From positions 63,793,330 through 63,857,329 of the forward strand of contig NC_092860.1 of NCBI RefSeq assembly GCF_032062135.1: DNA of 64,000 nt, given 5' to 3'. Position 1 is the first letter of the stretch, and each line of letters opens with the position of its first letter. The notes below the pieces were generated by a model. That model saw nothing but the letters and a program-made list of their open reading frames with translations, was not told where the DNA came from and ran no database searches. Origin of the DNA: Pyxicephalus adspersus (lineage: Eukaryota; Chordata; Amphibia; Anura; Pyxicephalidae). The translations under genes were made by a program, and so were the position numbers. Positions 1 through 11,049 of this stretch are shown piece after piece.

Positions 1-2800
1 TCCTCGGACACCACCTCTCTCCTGACACAATGGGAAGCTATGAAAGCAGTCCTTAGGGGGGTCCTAATACAGCATGGAGCTAGACTTTTTAGGACTTTAA
101 GATTAGGACTCAGGACATCAAACTTACGTCTGATAAAAGATACGCTTGCTGGAGCAGTTGCATAAGCAAAATATGGCTCCTGATGTATTCTTGGAAGTGA
201 CAGCAGCAAGGATGCATCTACTTGAATTATATGACTTAGCTCACCAGCATTATAGAGACCGCTTCCGCAAACAGGTCTTATCAATATGGGGATATATGTA
301 GCAGGTTATTGGCACGTGGCTTGCACCCGCGTACACCTGCCACATATACTCCACCCGTAATTTGACATCTATCCCTATAGACATTTTACAGGTCTTTTAA
401 AATTATTACTCTAACTTTTATCAACTAAACCTGAACCCAATATCACCGCCCACGAGGAGGTTAGTGCGGCGATAAAAGCAACTCCACCTGGTAAAAGCCC
501 AGGACCCGATGGATTTAATCCTCGATTTTATAAGATACACGCTCTTTCTTTAGTTCCTTTCTTGACTAGAGTGTTCTCTTCTATATCGACAAACTCTCTC
601 TTTCCACCACAAACCCTTGAAGCACATATTACTGTTATCCCTAAACCAGGCAGGGACCATACTGCATGTACCTATAGACCTATATCCCTGATAAATGTGG
701 ATGTTAAATTGTTTTCTAAAATGATAGCAAATAGGTTATCTCATTACATGCCATCCTTAATTCATAAGGTTCAATCAAACAGGATTTATATATGGGGGAG
801 AGGCGGGAGATAATACAATTAAAACTATTTTATTGTCCCAATATGCTCATGCCACCCATACCCCTGTGTGCATACTCTCGGTTGATGTGGAGAAAGCCTT
901 TGATAGAGTCAGTTGGCAATTCTTGTACTCATCACTAAGGCAAGTAGGCCTTGGTCCTACCATGATTGCGAGAATATCAGCACTTTATTCCTTACCAAGG
1001 GCTCGAGTAAGGGTTAATGGTGCTCTGTCCAATTATTTCTGTATTCAGAACAGAACAAGACAAGGGTGCCCTCTCTTACTATTGCTCTACACTTTGGTAA
1101 TGGAGCATTTGGCTGTTGCCTTACGCCACAACCCAGATGTTAGAGGGATAGTGCAGGGTGACTCACATTATAAATTGTCATTATACGTGGATGACCTGCT
1201 TCTTTACATTTCATCCCCCCACATTACAATCCCCGCTATCTTGTCGGAGTTTGAGAAATTCAGCCTTTTTAGTAATTTTAAGGTTAATCACTCAAAATCT
1301 GAGAACCTTAATAATACGTTAGATACTAACCAAATGTTCTTTTAAATTATGTAAAGAGGTGATAAAATATTTAGGCGTGATAATAACCTCTAACCCCTTT
1401 AATTTGTTCTCTTACAATTACTCCCCCCTTTATAGTAAACTCCAATCTGAAGAGAAATATACCTCTCAATCATTGGGTTGGTTTGCACAGGTCAACACTC
1501 TTAAAATGAATATACTTCCAAAACTATTGTAGCTGTTTCAAACAGTCCCAATCTTTTTATCAGCAAATTATTGCACAGTCTAGTTCGCCATTTTTTGTGG
1601 CGGTCGAGGCACCGCTGGTTGGCATTTCGTAGATTGGCCAAACCGAGAGGTCAGGGGGGGGGTAGGGGTTCCTGATATTATGTTTTATTATCGTGCATCG
1701 GTCTTAGTGCGAGTGGTGGGTTGGTTTTTTAATAGTAACTCTAAAGAATGGGTGAGGATAGAAAACCCCCTTTCACCAATTGTTCTTAAGTCCCTACCTT
1801 GGGTGGATTGTTCCCTTTTATCTCAGATATCTCAGTTCCATTGCCTAAGCTTTCTTCTGACCTTCTACACGTTTGGTATGTTTCTATTAAATCAGGCTTT
1901 TTATTTTTACAAAACCTGGTCCCATGACACTTTTATTTGATAATCCAGCATTCCTTCCAGCCATTGGTACATCTCACTTGATATCTTGGTCGGCCGAGGA
2001 CGAACGATATCTTAAGGATATATTGCTCAATGGCCAGGTTCCTCCTTTGGCCTCCCTGAATATACCCAGTACTGGTAGGAGGCTTTCGTGGTTTTCATAT
2101 AGACAGCTAACATCTTTTTTTTCCTCTTTCACTGACATGTCTTTAATATGTAGGGGCTTGACTGAATTTGAGAAGATGCTCAGTTCCACCACGCGCTCTG
2201 CCCATTTAGTCTCGGTATGATATGACCTGCTAATTGGGGACTCCAGCTTTGCCCCTTCTATATACACGCGATATTGGGACAGAGACTTGGGAGGGTTGAT
2301 AACTGACAAGGAGTGGGAGAAATCCTTCATACTTACTCATAAACTTGCATTGACGTGTAAAGCCCAAGAAACAAACTATAAAGTTCTATCTAGATGATAC
2401 TGTTGTTCGGTGGACTTACATCGTATTTTCGTTCAGCAGTCTGATAGATGCTGGCCATACACAAAGAGGAACACTGCTTCATATATGGTGGGAATGCCCA
2501 CTTATATTTGAATTTTGGGAGTCAGTAATTCACTTGTTTAATAGCTGTACTGGGTCCTCGGTCCTGATTATTCCTAAAATAGGGTCTTGATCCCATGATC
2601 TTGGAAACAAGTAAGGGTTCCTTCCATAAGAGATTGGGTTTTAGAACCCGAGAAAATATGTCATATGGAAATGCTAGTGGCAGAGGATAATGACCGCACA
2701 GAACAATGTAAGCTGACATGGTCCACATGGGACTGGTTTAAGGAATCCCCTCAGATTCAATTACATTTATGCTAAGACTTGTTGGTCATAAAGTTTTTGG
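1..2800 (+). pseudogene. Decayed L1/Tx1-type LINE ORF2, 5' cut by window edge
   Basis: Broken reading frames on the + strand match the endonuclease-RT linker, reverse transcriptase and C-terminal part of an L1-type ORF2. Visible RT landmarks are a GRDHTACTYRPISLINVDVK stretch near 650-710, AEKAFDRVSW near 890, RTRQGCPL near 1050 and YVDDLLLY near 1180 (the catalytic box, normally Y/FADD). Frames at 562-813, 833-1345, 1680-1940 and 1924-2220 are segments of this one ORF, separated by stops and frameshifts. The element begins before the window. No clear poly(A) tail or target duplication was found, so the 3' limit is approximate. It cannot be functional. It resembles the L1 at 26925-36426 in sequence style and is clearly older than the L1 at 57836-63581. 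Confidence 0.85.
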
Positions 2801-3559
2801 TCCTGTTGTTGGTAGCTGTCACCTAAATGTATCCCCTTTTCCCCTTTAGAATACTTTCCCTACCTACCCACTTTCCCCCCTCCCCCATTCTAGGGCTACT
2901 TTGTTGATTGTTTTATTTCTGCTTATATTTGTTAATAATTATCAATGTCAATTAAGGGTCCAGACTATAAGAGGCTCCAATGGATATATTCACGAGTTGG
3001 CGATACCCTTCGCTATTGTTATATTCATTGTTAGGTGTGTTTATATTATTTTCTTGTTTTCCTTCCTAATAATTGTAAGGGACAATGCTATACATGTACT
3101 ATAGGCAACAGGTTCTAAGCCAGTTATTGGTTTTATCTCAAAGTGTTTGTTGGATCCTGATGCTATGTTGTAAATTATGTTTTTTTTTTACATACGATTG
3201 TTACATTTTTGTGATATGTGGAAATTTTATGAAAACAAAAAAAAAAAAAGATAAATTGAAATGAAAAAAGTAATTAGTTTTAAACACACATTGTCAATTT
3301 TAGGTATTTTCTTAAATAAACTTTTGTAATTGCTTTTATTATAATTGTAGTGTTTTTCCTGGAAAAGAGCTTTGAAATCTGCTGTATGTTCTGCTATAAG
3401 GTTGTGACAATCATCAGATTTATTTATTGTATCTGAAGAACTGAAGTTCCTGAGAAAAAAAAGGATATCTTTTTCCTCTATTCCTTGCATTTATATCTAC
3501 ACAGCATAAAGAAACAGGAGAAAGACAGGGTTTTTTGGCAAAATACTTTAGAGGTGGGA
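2801..3559. other. AT-rich stretch without a recognised gene
   Basis: Probably the 3' untranslated remnant of the preceding L1, then AT-rich DNA with an A run near 3233-3250. The short frames here show no family motif. Confidence 0.4.
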
Positions 3560-3584
3560 GGGAAACGCTGGAAGAAAAAGACAA

Positions 3585-4078
3585 ATGGTTGTCATAGAGG
3601 ATTCTATGATCTGGAGGACTGATAGAATAGTTTGTCGCCCGGATCCCTTAACCAAAAAGTTTGCTGTCTCCCTGGTGCCAGGGTTCGGCATGTGGTGGAC
3701 TGAGTGGACAAATTACTGGGAGGGGCTGTCTCCTGACCCAGCTGTCTTTGTCCATGTTGGATCCAATGACAGGATAGATGGAAGATGGAGGATCCTTAAA
3801 AATCAGTTTAAAGAACTAGGTTTCAAGTTAAAGGAAAGGACCTCCCTGGAATATTGCCTGTGCCATGTGCAACACAGGAAAAGCAGAGGGAGCTGAGACA
3901 GGTAAACACATGGGTTAAGTCCTGGTTTAATAGGGAAGGGTTTGGGTTCATAAAGGCTCGGGCTGACTTTTCATTGGGGTACAACCTATATGCCAGAGAT
4001 GGTTTGCACCTAAATGAAAGAGGGTCGGCTGTGCTAGCGGAAAGCTTTAGGGGAATGATGGAGGAATATTTAAACTAG
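3585..4078 (+). pseudogene. CR1 ORF1 with SGNH/GDSL esterase-like domain
   Basis: Two overlapping frames (3585-3896 and 3854-4078) together read as an SGNH-hydrolase-like domain. Block I is EDSMIWRTDRIV (GDS-type, Gly replaced by Glu). The middle block is DPAVFVHVGSND near 3735-3770. The catalytic Asp/His block is RDGLHLNERGSAVLAESFR near 3995-4045. Esterase domains are known in ORF1 of vertebrate CR1 elements, where they are thought to help RNP or membrane interactions. A frameshift near 3860-3890 separates the two halves, so this is a relic. Its position directly upstream of the endonuclease frame fits CR1 ORF1. Confidence 0.75.
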
Positions 4079-4239
4079 GACAAAAGGGGGTGGGACAGTT
4101 AAACAAGGTGGCAGGGTTATGGGTTATTGATAAAAATAAGGAGCTTCCTATGTTACGCACAAACATTGGATGGAGCAGTACTATAGCTCTGAAAAACAAA
4201 AGGATTTGGCAAACAGTGCTGGCAAATTCAGCAATCGTT

Positions 4240-4770
4240 TGAAGAGCCTGTTCACCAATGCTAGAAGTCTGGCAAACAAAATAGGGCAGTTGGAAGCCCT
4301 AATGAGTAAAGAGCAAAATATGACTTAGTTGGCATTGCTGAATCCTGGCTTTGTTTTTCACATGACTGAGCTGTCAATATGCCTGGGTATACTCTCTTTC
4401 GCAAAGACAGAGTTAAATGAAAGGGTTGGTGGTGTCTGTCTCTATGTGAGAAGTGAACTGAAAGTGAATGTAAAAAAAGAAATTTCTGATGGAACAAGCG
4501 ATGAGGTTGAGGCATTATGGGCGGAGTTGAATGTGGGAATGCACAATAGAGAAAAAGAGAATCAACTACTAGCAGAGAAAGAAAAAGCAGCAAAAAGTGA
4601 AAATGTTTTAATCATGGGAGATTTCAACTACCCTGACATTGACTGGAGTAATGGCACTACAGGAACAGCAAAAGGGAGGAAATTTGTGAATTTAATACAA
4701 GATAATTTTATGGTAAAGTTTATAGAAGCCCCAACTAGAAATGATACTCTGCTGGACCTAGTTCTTTCTA
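4240..4770 (+). pseudogene. CR1 ORF2, apurinic-like endonuclease domain, first part
   Basis: The frame 4329-4770 carries endonuclease landmarks: NERVGGVCLYVRSEL, then NVLIMGDFNYPDIDWS (GDFN block) and APTRNDTLLDLVLS immediately before the Harbinger insertion. Just upstream, FTNARSLANKIGQLEAL is readable around 4250-4300 with a stop inside. The last codons are interrupted by the TAA target site at 4769-4771 and resume at 13287. Inactive by stops. Confidence 0.85.
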
Positions 4771-4771
4771 A

Positions 4772-4960
4772 AGCTACGTACACACTTCCAATAATTATCG
4801 TTGGTAAACGAACGACGAACGATCCTGCACGATATCTTTGAACGATCGTATAGCACCGATCCTGTACGTACAGATAACGACACTATCTTTCAACGATATT
4901 GTACACACGATAGATGCGATCGTTTGAACGATACAGGAAGTGACGTGCACCAGAGGAAGT
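4772..4960 (+). repeat. Harbinger left terminal inverted repeat and subterminal motifs
   Basis: After the AGCTACGTACACAC tip the sequence is dense in GAACG/CGTTC words (for example AACGAACGACGAACGATC near 4806-4823, TTGAACGATCG near 4842 and 4924). The mirror-image arrangement occurs at the right end. In the family such subterminal motifs are bound by the Myb-like partner of the transposase; that is inferred here. Confidence 0.7.
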
Positions 4961-5201
4961 GAATAGCAGTGTTCTCCCCAGACATTTTTTTCAGCCGGGT
5001 GGTAGAAAGCTGTAGCCGGGTGGTAAAAAAGGGGGTGTGGCAAAACACGGCAAATCTAGTGCTTCCAGTTGTTTATGCCATGGGTAATCAGTAACCTCTT
5101 ATTTTTTCAGTGTTCTACCTTCTCCCAATTATTTGATACAACTTTGTAATGCCTGCCCCTTTAGTATATCCAATTTTTCTATTCTATGTATTTTGCCACA
5201 A

Positions 5202-6010
5202 NNNNNNNNNNNNNNNNNNNNNNNNNNNNNNNNNNNNNNNNNNNNNNNNNNNNNNNNNNNNNNNNNNNNNNNNNNNNNNNNNNNNNNNNNNNNNNNNNNN
5301 NNNNNNNNNNNNNNNNNNNNNNNNNNNNNNNNNNNNNNNNNNNNNNNNNNNNNNNNNNNNNNNNNNNNNNNNNNNNNNNNNNNNNNNNNNNNNNNNNNNN
5401 NNNNNNNNNNNNNNNNNNNNNNNNNNNNNNNNNNNNNNNNNNNNNNNNNNNNNNNNNNNNNNNNNNNNNNNNNNNNNNNNNNNNNNNNNNNNNNNNNNNN
5501 NNNNNNNNNNNNNNNNNNNNNNNNNNNNNNNNNNNNNNNNNNNNNNNNNNNNNNNNNNNNNNNNNNNNNNNNNNNNNNNNNNNNNNNNNNNNNNNNNNNN
5601 NNNNNNNNNNNNNNNNNNNNNNNNNNNNNNNNNNNNNNNNNNNNNNNNNNNNNNNNNNNNNNNNNNNNNNNNNNNNNNNNNNNNNNNNNNNNNNNNNNNN
5701 NNNNNNNNNNNNNNNNNNNNNNNNNNNNNNNNNNNNNNNNNNNNNNNNNNNNNNNNNNNNNNNNNNNNNNNNNNNNNNNNNNNNNNNNNNNNNNNNNNNN
5801 NNNNNNNNNNNNNNNNNNNNNNNNNNNNNNNNNNNNNNNNNNNNNNNNNNNNNNNNNNNNNNNNNNNNNNNNNNNNNNNNNNNNNNNNNNNNNNNNNNNN
5901 NNNNNNNNNNNNNNNNNNNNNNNNNNNNNNNNNNNNNNNNNNNNNNNNNNNNNNNNNNNNNNNNNNNNNNNNNNNNNNNNNNNNNNNNNNNNNNNNNNNN
6001 NNNNNNNNNN
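5202..6010. other. Assembly gap (N)
   Basis: 809 unresolved bases. The 34-bp tandem array starts directly at the right edge, so the gap may hide more of it. Confidence 0.99.
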
Positions 6011-6180
6011 CTAGGATTGGTAACAGGCAGTAAGTGCTGGGCACCTAGGATTGGTAACAGGCAGTAAGTGCTGGGCACCTAGGATTGATAACAGGCGGTA
6101 AGTGCTGGGCACCTAGCATTGGTAACAGGCGGTAAGTGCTGGGCACCTAGGATTGGTAACAGGCGGTAAGTACTGGGCTT
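6011..6180 (+). repeat. 34-bp tandem repeat, about 5 copies
   Basis: The unit begins ctaggattggtaacaggc and has a period of 34, with starts at 6011, 6045, 6079, 6113 and 6147. Copies differ by one or two bases. A single-copy version of the same segment exists in the related elements (reverse orientation near 22170-22200 and 35320-35345), so this is a local amplification inside the transposon. Confidence 0.92.
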
Positions 6181-7099
6181 TTTCTGAGCTAGAAGTTTTT
6201 TAAGCAGCAGTGGTTCCTGGCATGAGGAATGGACAAATGTAACCTTACTGCCGGTGTGAATTCAGCCTAACTTCAGATGTGCTCCTGTGTCTATATTTAA
6301 AGTTAAAGTTAATATTTAAATATTTAAATATTTAAAGTGAAAGTAAAGTTAAAGTGAACTTTTGTGAAAACATTTTTTTTTCACTTGATTCTTTGACAAA
6401 ATTAGCCCAGCAGGCCCATGCTGGCTCAGCTTCCACCTTTTCTCTGATGCTCACTTGTACGTCCAGTGCTGCCTGCACTGCGCATGCATGAGATTGAACA
6501 CTTTTTTTTACAATATAAGAAATCCTCTGAAGGTGCATGCACACAAGGAGCAGTGCAGAGCCTTTTGGGATATGTGACACAAATATTCCAGGAGGCTGCG
6601 GATTTCCCCTTCGGTCTTTTACCGGTCTTTAAGGGGAGAGGTCCTCTCCACAAAACTATAAAAACAAAAAGCGCACATTTTTCCATTACATAACAGAGAA
6701 AGTCACTCTTTAATATAATGGTAAAAATGTGGCAATGCTTTAATAGCATCATGCATGTGATATCAGATGGGGACAAGACAGACAGTGATCCCCTCTCATC
6801 ACTGTTCATATTCTATAAACGTCTGTGACATTTATCAGCAGTGTGTAATGTCATCGGCAGTGCAGTGTGATCACCATGTGAGTGTAAAAGCTGCTTGTCA
6901 TATTCTGCAGCCTAACAACTCGCTGTGTTCAAACCTTCAGATCTCCTAAACAGTTGGTTGTAATAACTTGATATTTTTAGGTACACGTGGAGGCATAGGA
7001 AACAAACTGTAGGTGCAACTGGGGGACACTTGTGGCTAAACCTTTCTAAAATGTAATTACTATGGCACTATGAGAACATAAATCTCTACCTAGCAAAGT

Positions 7100-7863
7100 N
7101 NNNNNNNNNNNNNNNNNNNNNNNNNNNNNNNNNNNNNNNNNNNNNNNNNNNNNNNNNNNNNNNNNNNNNNNNNNNNNNNNNNNNNNNNNNNNNNNNNNNN
7201 NNNNNNNNNNNNNNNNNNNNNNNNNNNNNNNNNNNNNNNNNNNNNNNNNNNNNNNNNNNNNNNNNNNNNNNNNNNNNNNNNNNNNNNNNNNNNNNNNNNN
7301 NNNNNNNNNNNNNNNNNNNNNNNNNNNNNNNNNNNNNNNNNNNNNNNNNNNNNNNNNNNNNNNNNNNNNNNNNNNNNNNNNNNNNNNNNNNNNNNNNNNN
7401 NNNNNNNNNNNNNNNNNNNNNNNNNNNNNNNNNNNNNNNNNNNNNNNNNNNNNNNNNNNNNNNNNNNNNNNNNNNNNNNNNNNNNNNNNNNNNNNNNNNN
7501 NNNNNNNNNNNNNNNNNNNNNNNNNNNNNNNNNNNNNNNNNNNNNNNNNNNNNNNNNNNNNNNNNNNNNNNNNNNNNNNNNNNNNNNNNNNNNNNNNNNN
7601 NNNNNNNNNNNNNNNNNNNNNNNNNNNNNNNNNNNNNNNNNNNNNNNNNNNNNNNNNNNNNNNNNNNNNNNNNNNNNNNNNNNNNNNNNNNNNNNNNNNN
7701 NNNNNNNNNNNNNNNNNNNNNNNNNNNNNNNNNNNNNNNNNNNNNNNNNNNNNNNNNNNNNNNNNNNNNNNNNNNNNNNNNNNNNNNNNNNNNNNNNNNN
7801 NNNNNNNNNNNNNNNNNNNNNNNNNNNNNNNNNNNNNNNNNNNNNNNNNNNNNNNNNNNNNNN
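7100..7863. other. Assembly gap (N)
   Basis: 764 unresolved bases within the DNA transposon at 4967-8238. Confidence 0.99.
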
Positions 7864-8310
7864 AAATTCTTTAAAGCTGGGGGCTGAAATTGTAGTAACT
7901 AGTATCTATGAGGGTCCCCTGTACACCCTGAAAATTACAGGTCATTGTGACATATATATTAGGAGATATGGAGGTTTGTACACAGAGCTGTGAGGATGCA
8001 GAATTCACACGCAGAGAGCTAGCAGTGGATACATTTCAAAGGCAGAAATCTGAGCTCGTGCTATGAGATGGGGGCGGGGCTGCCTATGTTTCCTTCACAT
8101 GAAGGCTGCACAGGAGGACACAGAGCACAGAGCAGCCTGAGATCTGTGCATCCGAGGATGAGAGCTGCCGGGAGCTGGGCGGGGTATTCAAATCAGCCGG
8201 GCGGAGCAACTGGCTAAAAAGCTCTGGGGAGAACTATGGAATAGTGTATATGAACGATCGGGTCAAACGAACGACATTCACCACACTGTTCCTTTGTCCC
8301 TCTGTGCAAT

Positions 8311-10259
8311 ATGCCCTTCAAAGTGTTCTCAAGGAAGAAGAAAGCAGCTCTTGCTTTGATATGTCTGTTTAGTGCTGAAGAGGAGGACGTTGAGAAGAAG
8401 TGGCGAATGTGGTGTAAGGATTGGTTGTTGGACCGAGACAACATTTCACATGAGAATCTGCTACGGGAACTGTGCCACTCATTCCCAGATGACTACAAGA
8501 ATTATCTTCGTATGTCATATGTCTGTTTCCAGCAATTACTTTCAGCAGTTAGACCTTTTCTGCAGAAACAAGATACCTTCATGAGGAAGTCCATTACACC
8601 TGAGCAGAGGTTGATCGCCGCGCTGAGATACCTTGCCACTGGAAGATCTCTGCAGGACATGAAGTTCTCCACTGGTTTCTCAATGCAAGCAATGGGTCAT
8701 ATCATCCCCGAGACATGTGCAGCAATTATCGACTGCTTGAAAGATGAGTACATGAAGGTAGAGGCCCCATACAAACATTAAAACAAAATGACACATTTGC
8801 TTCATAACCAAAAGATACATTTTATTTAACAAAGTGCATGTAACAAAGTGCCAATAAAAAAGTATAAATGACAATAAATAACCATAAAAACAAAACATAA
8901 CTATTTTAACAAAATTAACAACAATATAAAACCAATTAACATTTGTGACACACTCCCACTATAAATCAGTGAAATGGAGGCTTTCATTGCCAAAACTGTA
9001 CTGATTTGGTGTACTTGAGGAAGGGTAGTGATAATACTCATATTGGTGGCGTGGAGTATGTACAGGTGAAGGGTGAGGCTGCGGGTATGAATAGGGGTAG
9101 GAATAGGTAGGGTATTGTGGGTTTAGTTGGTTCATCATCCCTTTGTTCACCAAATCTGTCATAATAATCTCCACAGCACCTGCTTGTTCTGGGCTCATCT
9201 GCCGCAGTTTTGACACAATATAGAAGCCAAAGCCATCCAAGTGATCCTCTTTTTCATTTAATATGGACATGGCTTTCTTAAAAGCTTCCTTTTTTCCAGC
9301 TCCTGATGTTGTCTTTTCTGACCCCGTTTTTGGTTGGAACTTATCAAAGTGGATGTTGTGGCAGCAGGTGAGCTCTCTGCAGGTTCACTACAGGAGGAAG
9401 TCTGCAAGAAAAATAAATAGAACATATAGACAGAACATAATATTATGCATCTAAAATCCTTCCTATGTTCTTCTCTCAGTTTCCTAATACACCAGAAGAA
9501 TGGCTGGCCATCGCTTCAGAATTTCAAAATTTATGGAACTTCCCAAATTGTGGAGGAGCAATTGATGGGAAGCATGTAAGAATTACCCCACTGGCAGACA
9601 GTGGATTGTATTATTATAACTATAGGGGTTTTTCAGCATCGTGCTCATGGCAATAGTGAATGCCCGTTATGAATTTGTTTTAGTGGACATAGGAAGAAAT
9701 GGGCGCATGTCTAATGGAGGGGTTCTGGATGGTACACTATTTCACAGGAAGCTGATGAAACAGCCAAACTGTGGAGGGACTGAACTTTGTGTTTGTTGCA
9801 GACGAAGCATTTGCATTGCATGAAAACCTGTTAAAACCCTATCCTCAAAGAAAACTTGGACAAACAGAAAAAAAACTTTAATTACCGGTTATCTCGTGCT
9901 AGGAGGGTGGTTGAGAATGCGTTCGGTTATCTAGCAAATCGCTTTCGAATATTCCATACTGCTTTCAATCTCCGCATGGACAAAATTGACAAGGTAGTTT
10001 ATGCTTGCTACATAATTTTCTACGCCGCAATAATTGCAGTGCATCATTTGGTCCTCTAATGGAGCAAGATTCTACTACAGCCGCACCAGGTGAAAGCAGT
10101 AACCAATTCACTGGTCCAGTGGATCTACAGGTTGCAGTACCTCAGAATGCTTCAGTGTTGGCTAAAGAAAACCGAAGCAAGTACTTGGAGTACTTCAACA
10201 CTACTGAAGCAGTAGAATGGCAGGATCGCATGATAGTCTGTACACCACAATGTTTGTAG
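8311..10259 (+). pseudogene. PIF/Harbinger DDE transposase (HARBI1-like), frameshifted
   Basis: Exon 1 (8311-8757) begins MPFKVFSRKKK and encodes the N-terminal region with FQQLLSAVRPFLQKQ and TPEQRLIAALRYLATG, typical of PIF/Harbinger transposases. The donor is AAG|GTAGAG at 8758 and the acceptor TTCTCTCAG ends at 9479; both are phase 0. Exon 2 (9480-10259) carries the DDE_Tnp_4 core: NCGGAIDGKHVRI (first Asp), VLVDIGRNGRMSNGG (second Asp) and RRVVENAFGYLANRFRI (Glu). At least four frameshifts break exon 2, near 9630 (a T run one base short), 9790, 9870 and 10005, so this copy is dead. AATAAA at 10266 follows the stop. Exon 2 lies wholly in the intron of the antisense MADF gene. Confidence 0.88.
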
Positions 10260-10814
10260 GACTGCAATAAAAATCTGTACTATATGTTTTATACTTTACT
10301 ATATGTAGCTGTGCCTGTGTTTTTATAAATTGTATAATAAAAATATTTTTCAATAACTTACCTGGTCTGGTGGCTTGAATATCTCTGGAGTCTCATCAAG
10401 GCTTTCCGCAGCATCCCTGTGTGTACCTTCCCCGGCATCCTTGTCCGCTTTTTCCAGGCTGCACACCGATGGCCGACCTTCATCCTGATCTGCAGTGAAT
10501 GTCAACAGATTAAAGTACCATAATTTAGGTACATATACATCATCCGCTGCAGCACCTGACCATTGTGAAGACTTTATTTTGTTAATTTCCTTTTTTAAAA
10601 CGGTCCGCAGGTTTTGTATCTTTTGCTTCACATATTTTATGTCGGCGGCAGGATTCACGGTCTTGCAGAGCTCCACCATAGTGGTATACGCCTTCAGTTT
10701 CATGTGACGATTGGAATAATCCGCAGACTTTACCTTCCACAGACAGGGATGGGACCTGTATGCCTCAATAAACTCACGCATGAAGTCAGGATTATTAAAT
10801 GCAACATATGCCAT
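8959..10814 (-). pseudogene. MADF-BESS accessory gene of the Harbinger element
   Basis: On the - strand, exon 1 runs 10814 to 10362. MAYVAFNNPDFMREFIEAYR is followed by HPCLWKVKSADYSN and, further on, KLWYFNLLTF, the signature spacing of a MADF (Myb/SANT-type) DNA-binding domain. It ends CCAGACCAG at a GTAAGT donor (phase 0). The acceptor TTTTTCTTGCAG precedes exon 2 (9401 to 8959), which ends with FGFYIVSKLRQMSPEQAGA, a BESS-like interaction motif, then a Tyr/Pro/Ser-rich tail. The spliced frame runs into SSNQKR, while the BESS part is in another frame, so one small indel lies near 9290-9350. AATAAA on this strand is at 8826-8821. A TTTTTCACAG acceptor just before the ATG implies an upstream 5'UTR exon, possibly ending GAG|GTAGGT near 10902. 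MADF partners help the transposase bind DNA in this superfamily. Confidence 0.82.
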
Positions 10815-11049
10815 GATCTGTGAAAAACATTAAAATATAAAATATAACAAAACTATAAACATAAAACTTATAAAAACATAAAAATATGCAGCATCACCTA
10901 CCTCAATAATGTTGGTCGGGCGAATTGTCGGGCGAATATTCGTACGAACGAACGCACGTTCTGGACTTGGCACCTTGCACTTCTGATTTCCCACAGCACT
11001 TTGCAAATCTAGCCACTTCCTGTTAAATGGTTTCCTGTCATGTGAGAGG
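10815..11049. promoter_or_regulatory. Divergent promoter region between MADF and Myb genes
   Basis: The MADF gene reads left and the Myb-like gene reads right from this 235-bp interval. It contains GCGAATATTCG near 10930 and CGTACGAACGAACGCACG near 10941-10958, words shared with the transposon termini. Binding of an element-encoded protein here would be autoregulation; this is inferred only from the shared motifs. Confidence 0.5.

Larger units (their letters stand above)
4967..8238. mobile_element. Non-autonomous DNA transposon, copy A, with CAGTGTTCTCCCCAG ends
   Basis: The left end CAGTGTTCTCCCCAG and right end CTCTGGGGAGAACTATG are inverted repeats. GAATAG occurs on both sides (4961-4966 and 8239-8244) as a likely target duplication. 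Two other copies of the family are at 20702-22558 and 33420-35707 and share internal sequence, such as the stretch ending in accaatcccaggtgcctag. No transposase was found in any copy. The CAGNG tip is hAT-like, but the duplications are 5-6 bp, so the superfamily is open. Two assembly gaps and a 34-bp tandem array lie inside this copy. Confidence 0.7.

Noticed and set aside
5133..6078. Long open frames across 5202-6010 (and at 36712-37176)
   Set aside because: They consist of N bases in assembly gaps.
6011..6180. CRISPR-like array
   Set aside because: Units are contiguous with no unique spacers, and the DNA is vertebrate.
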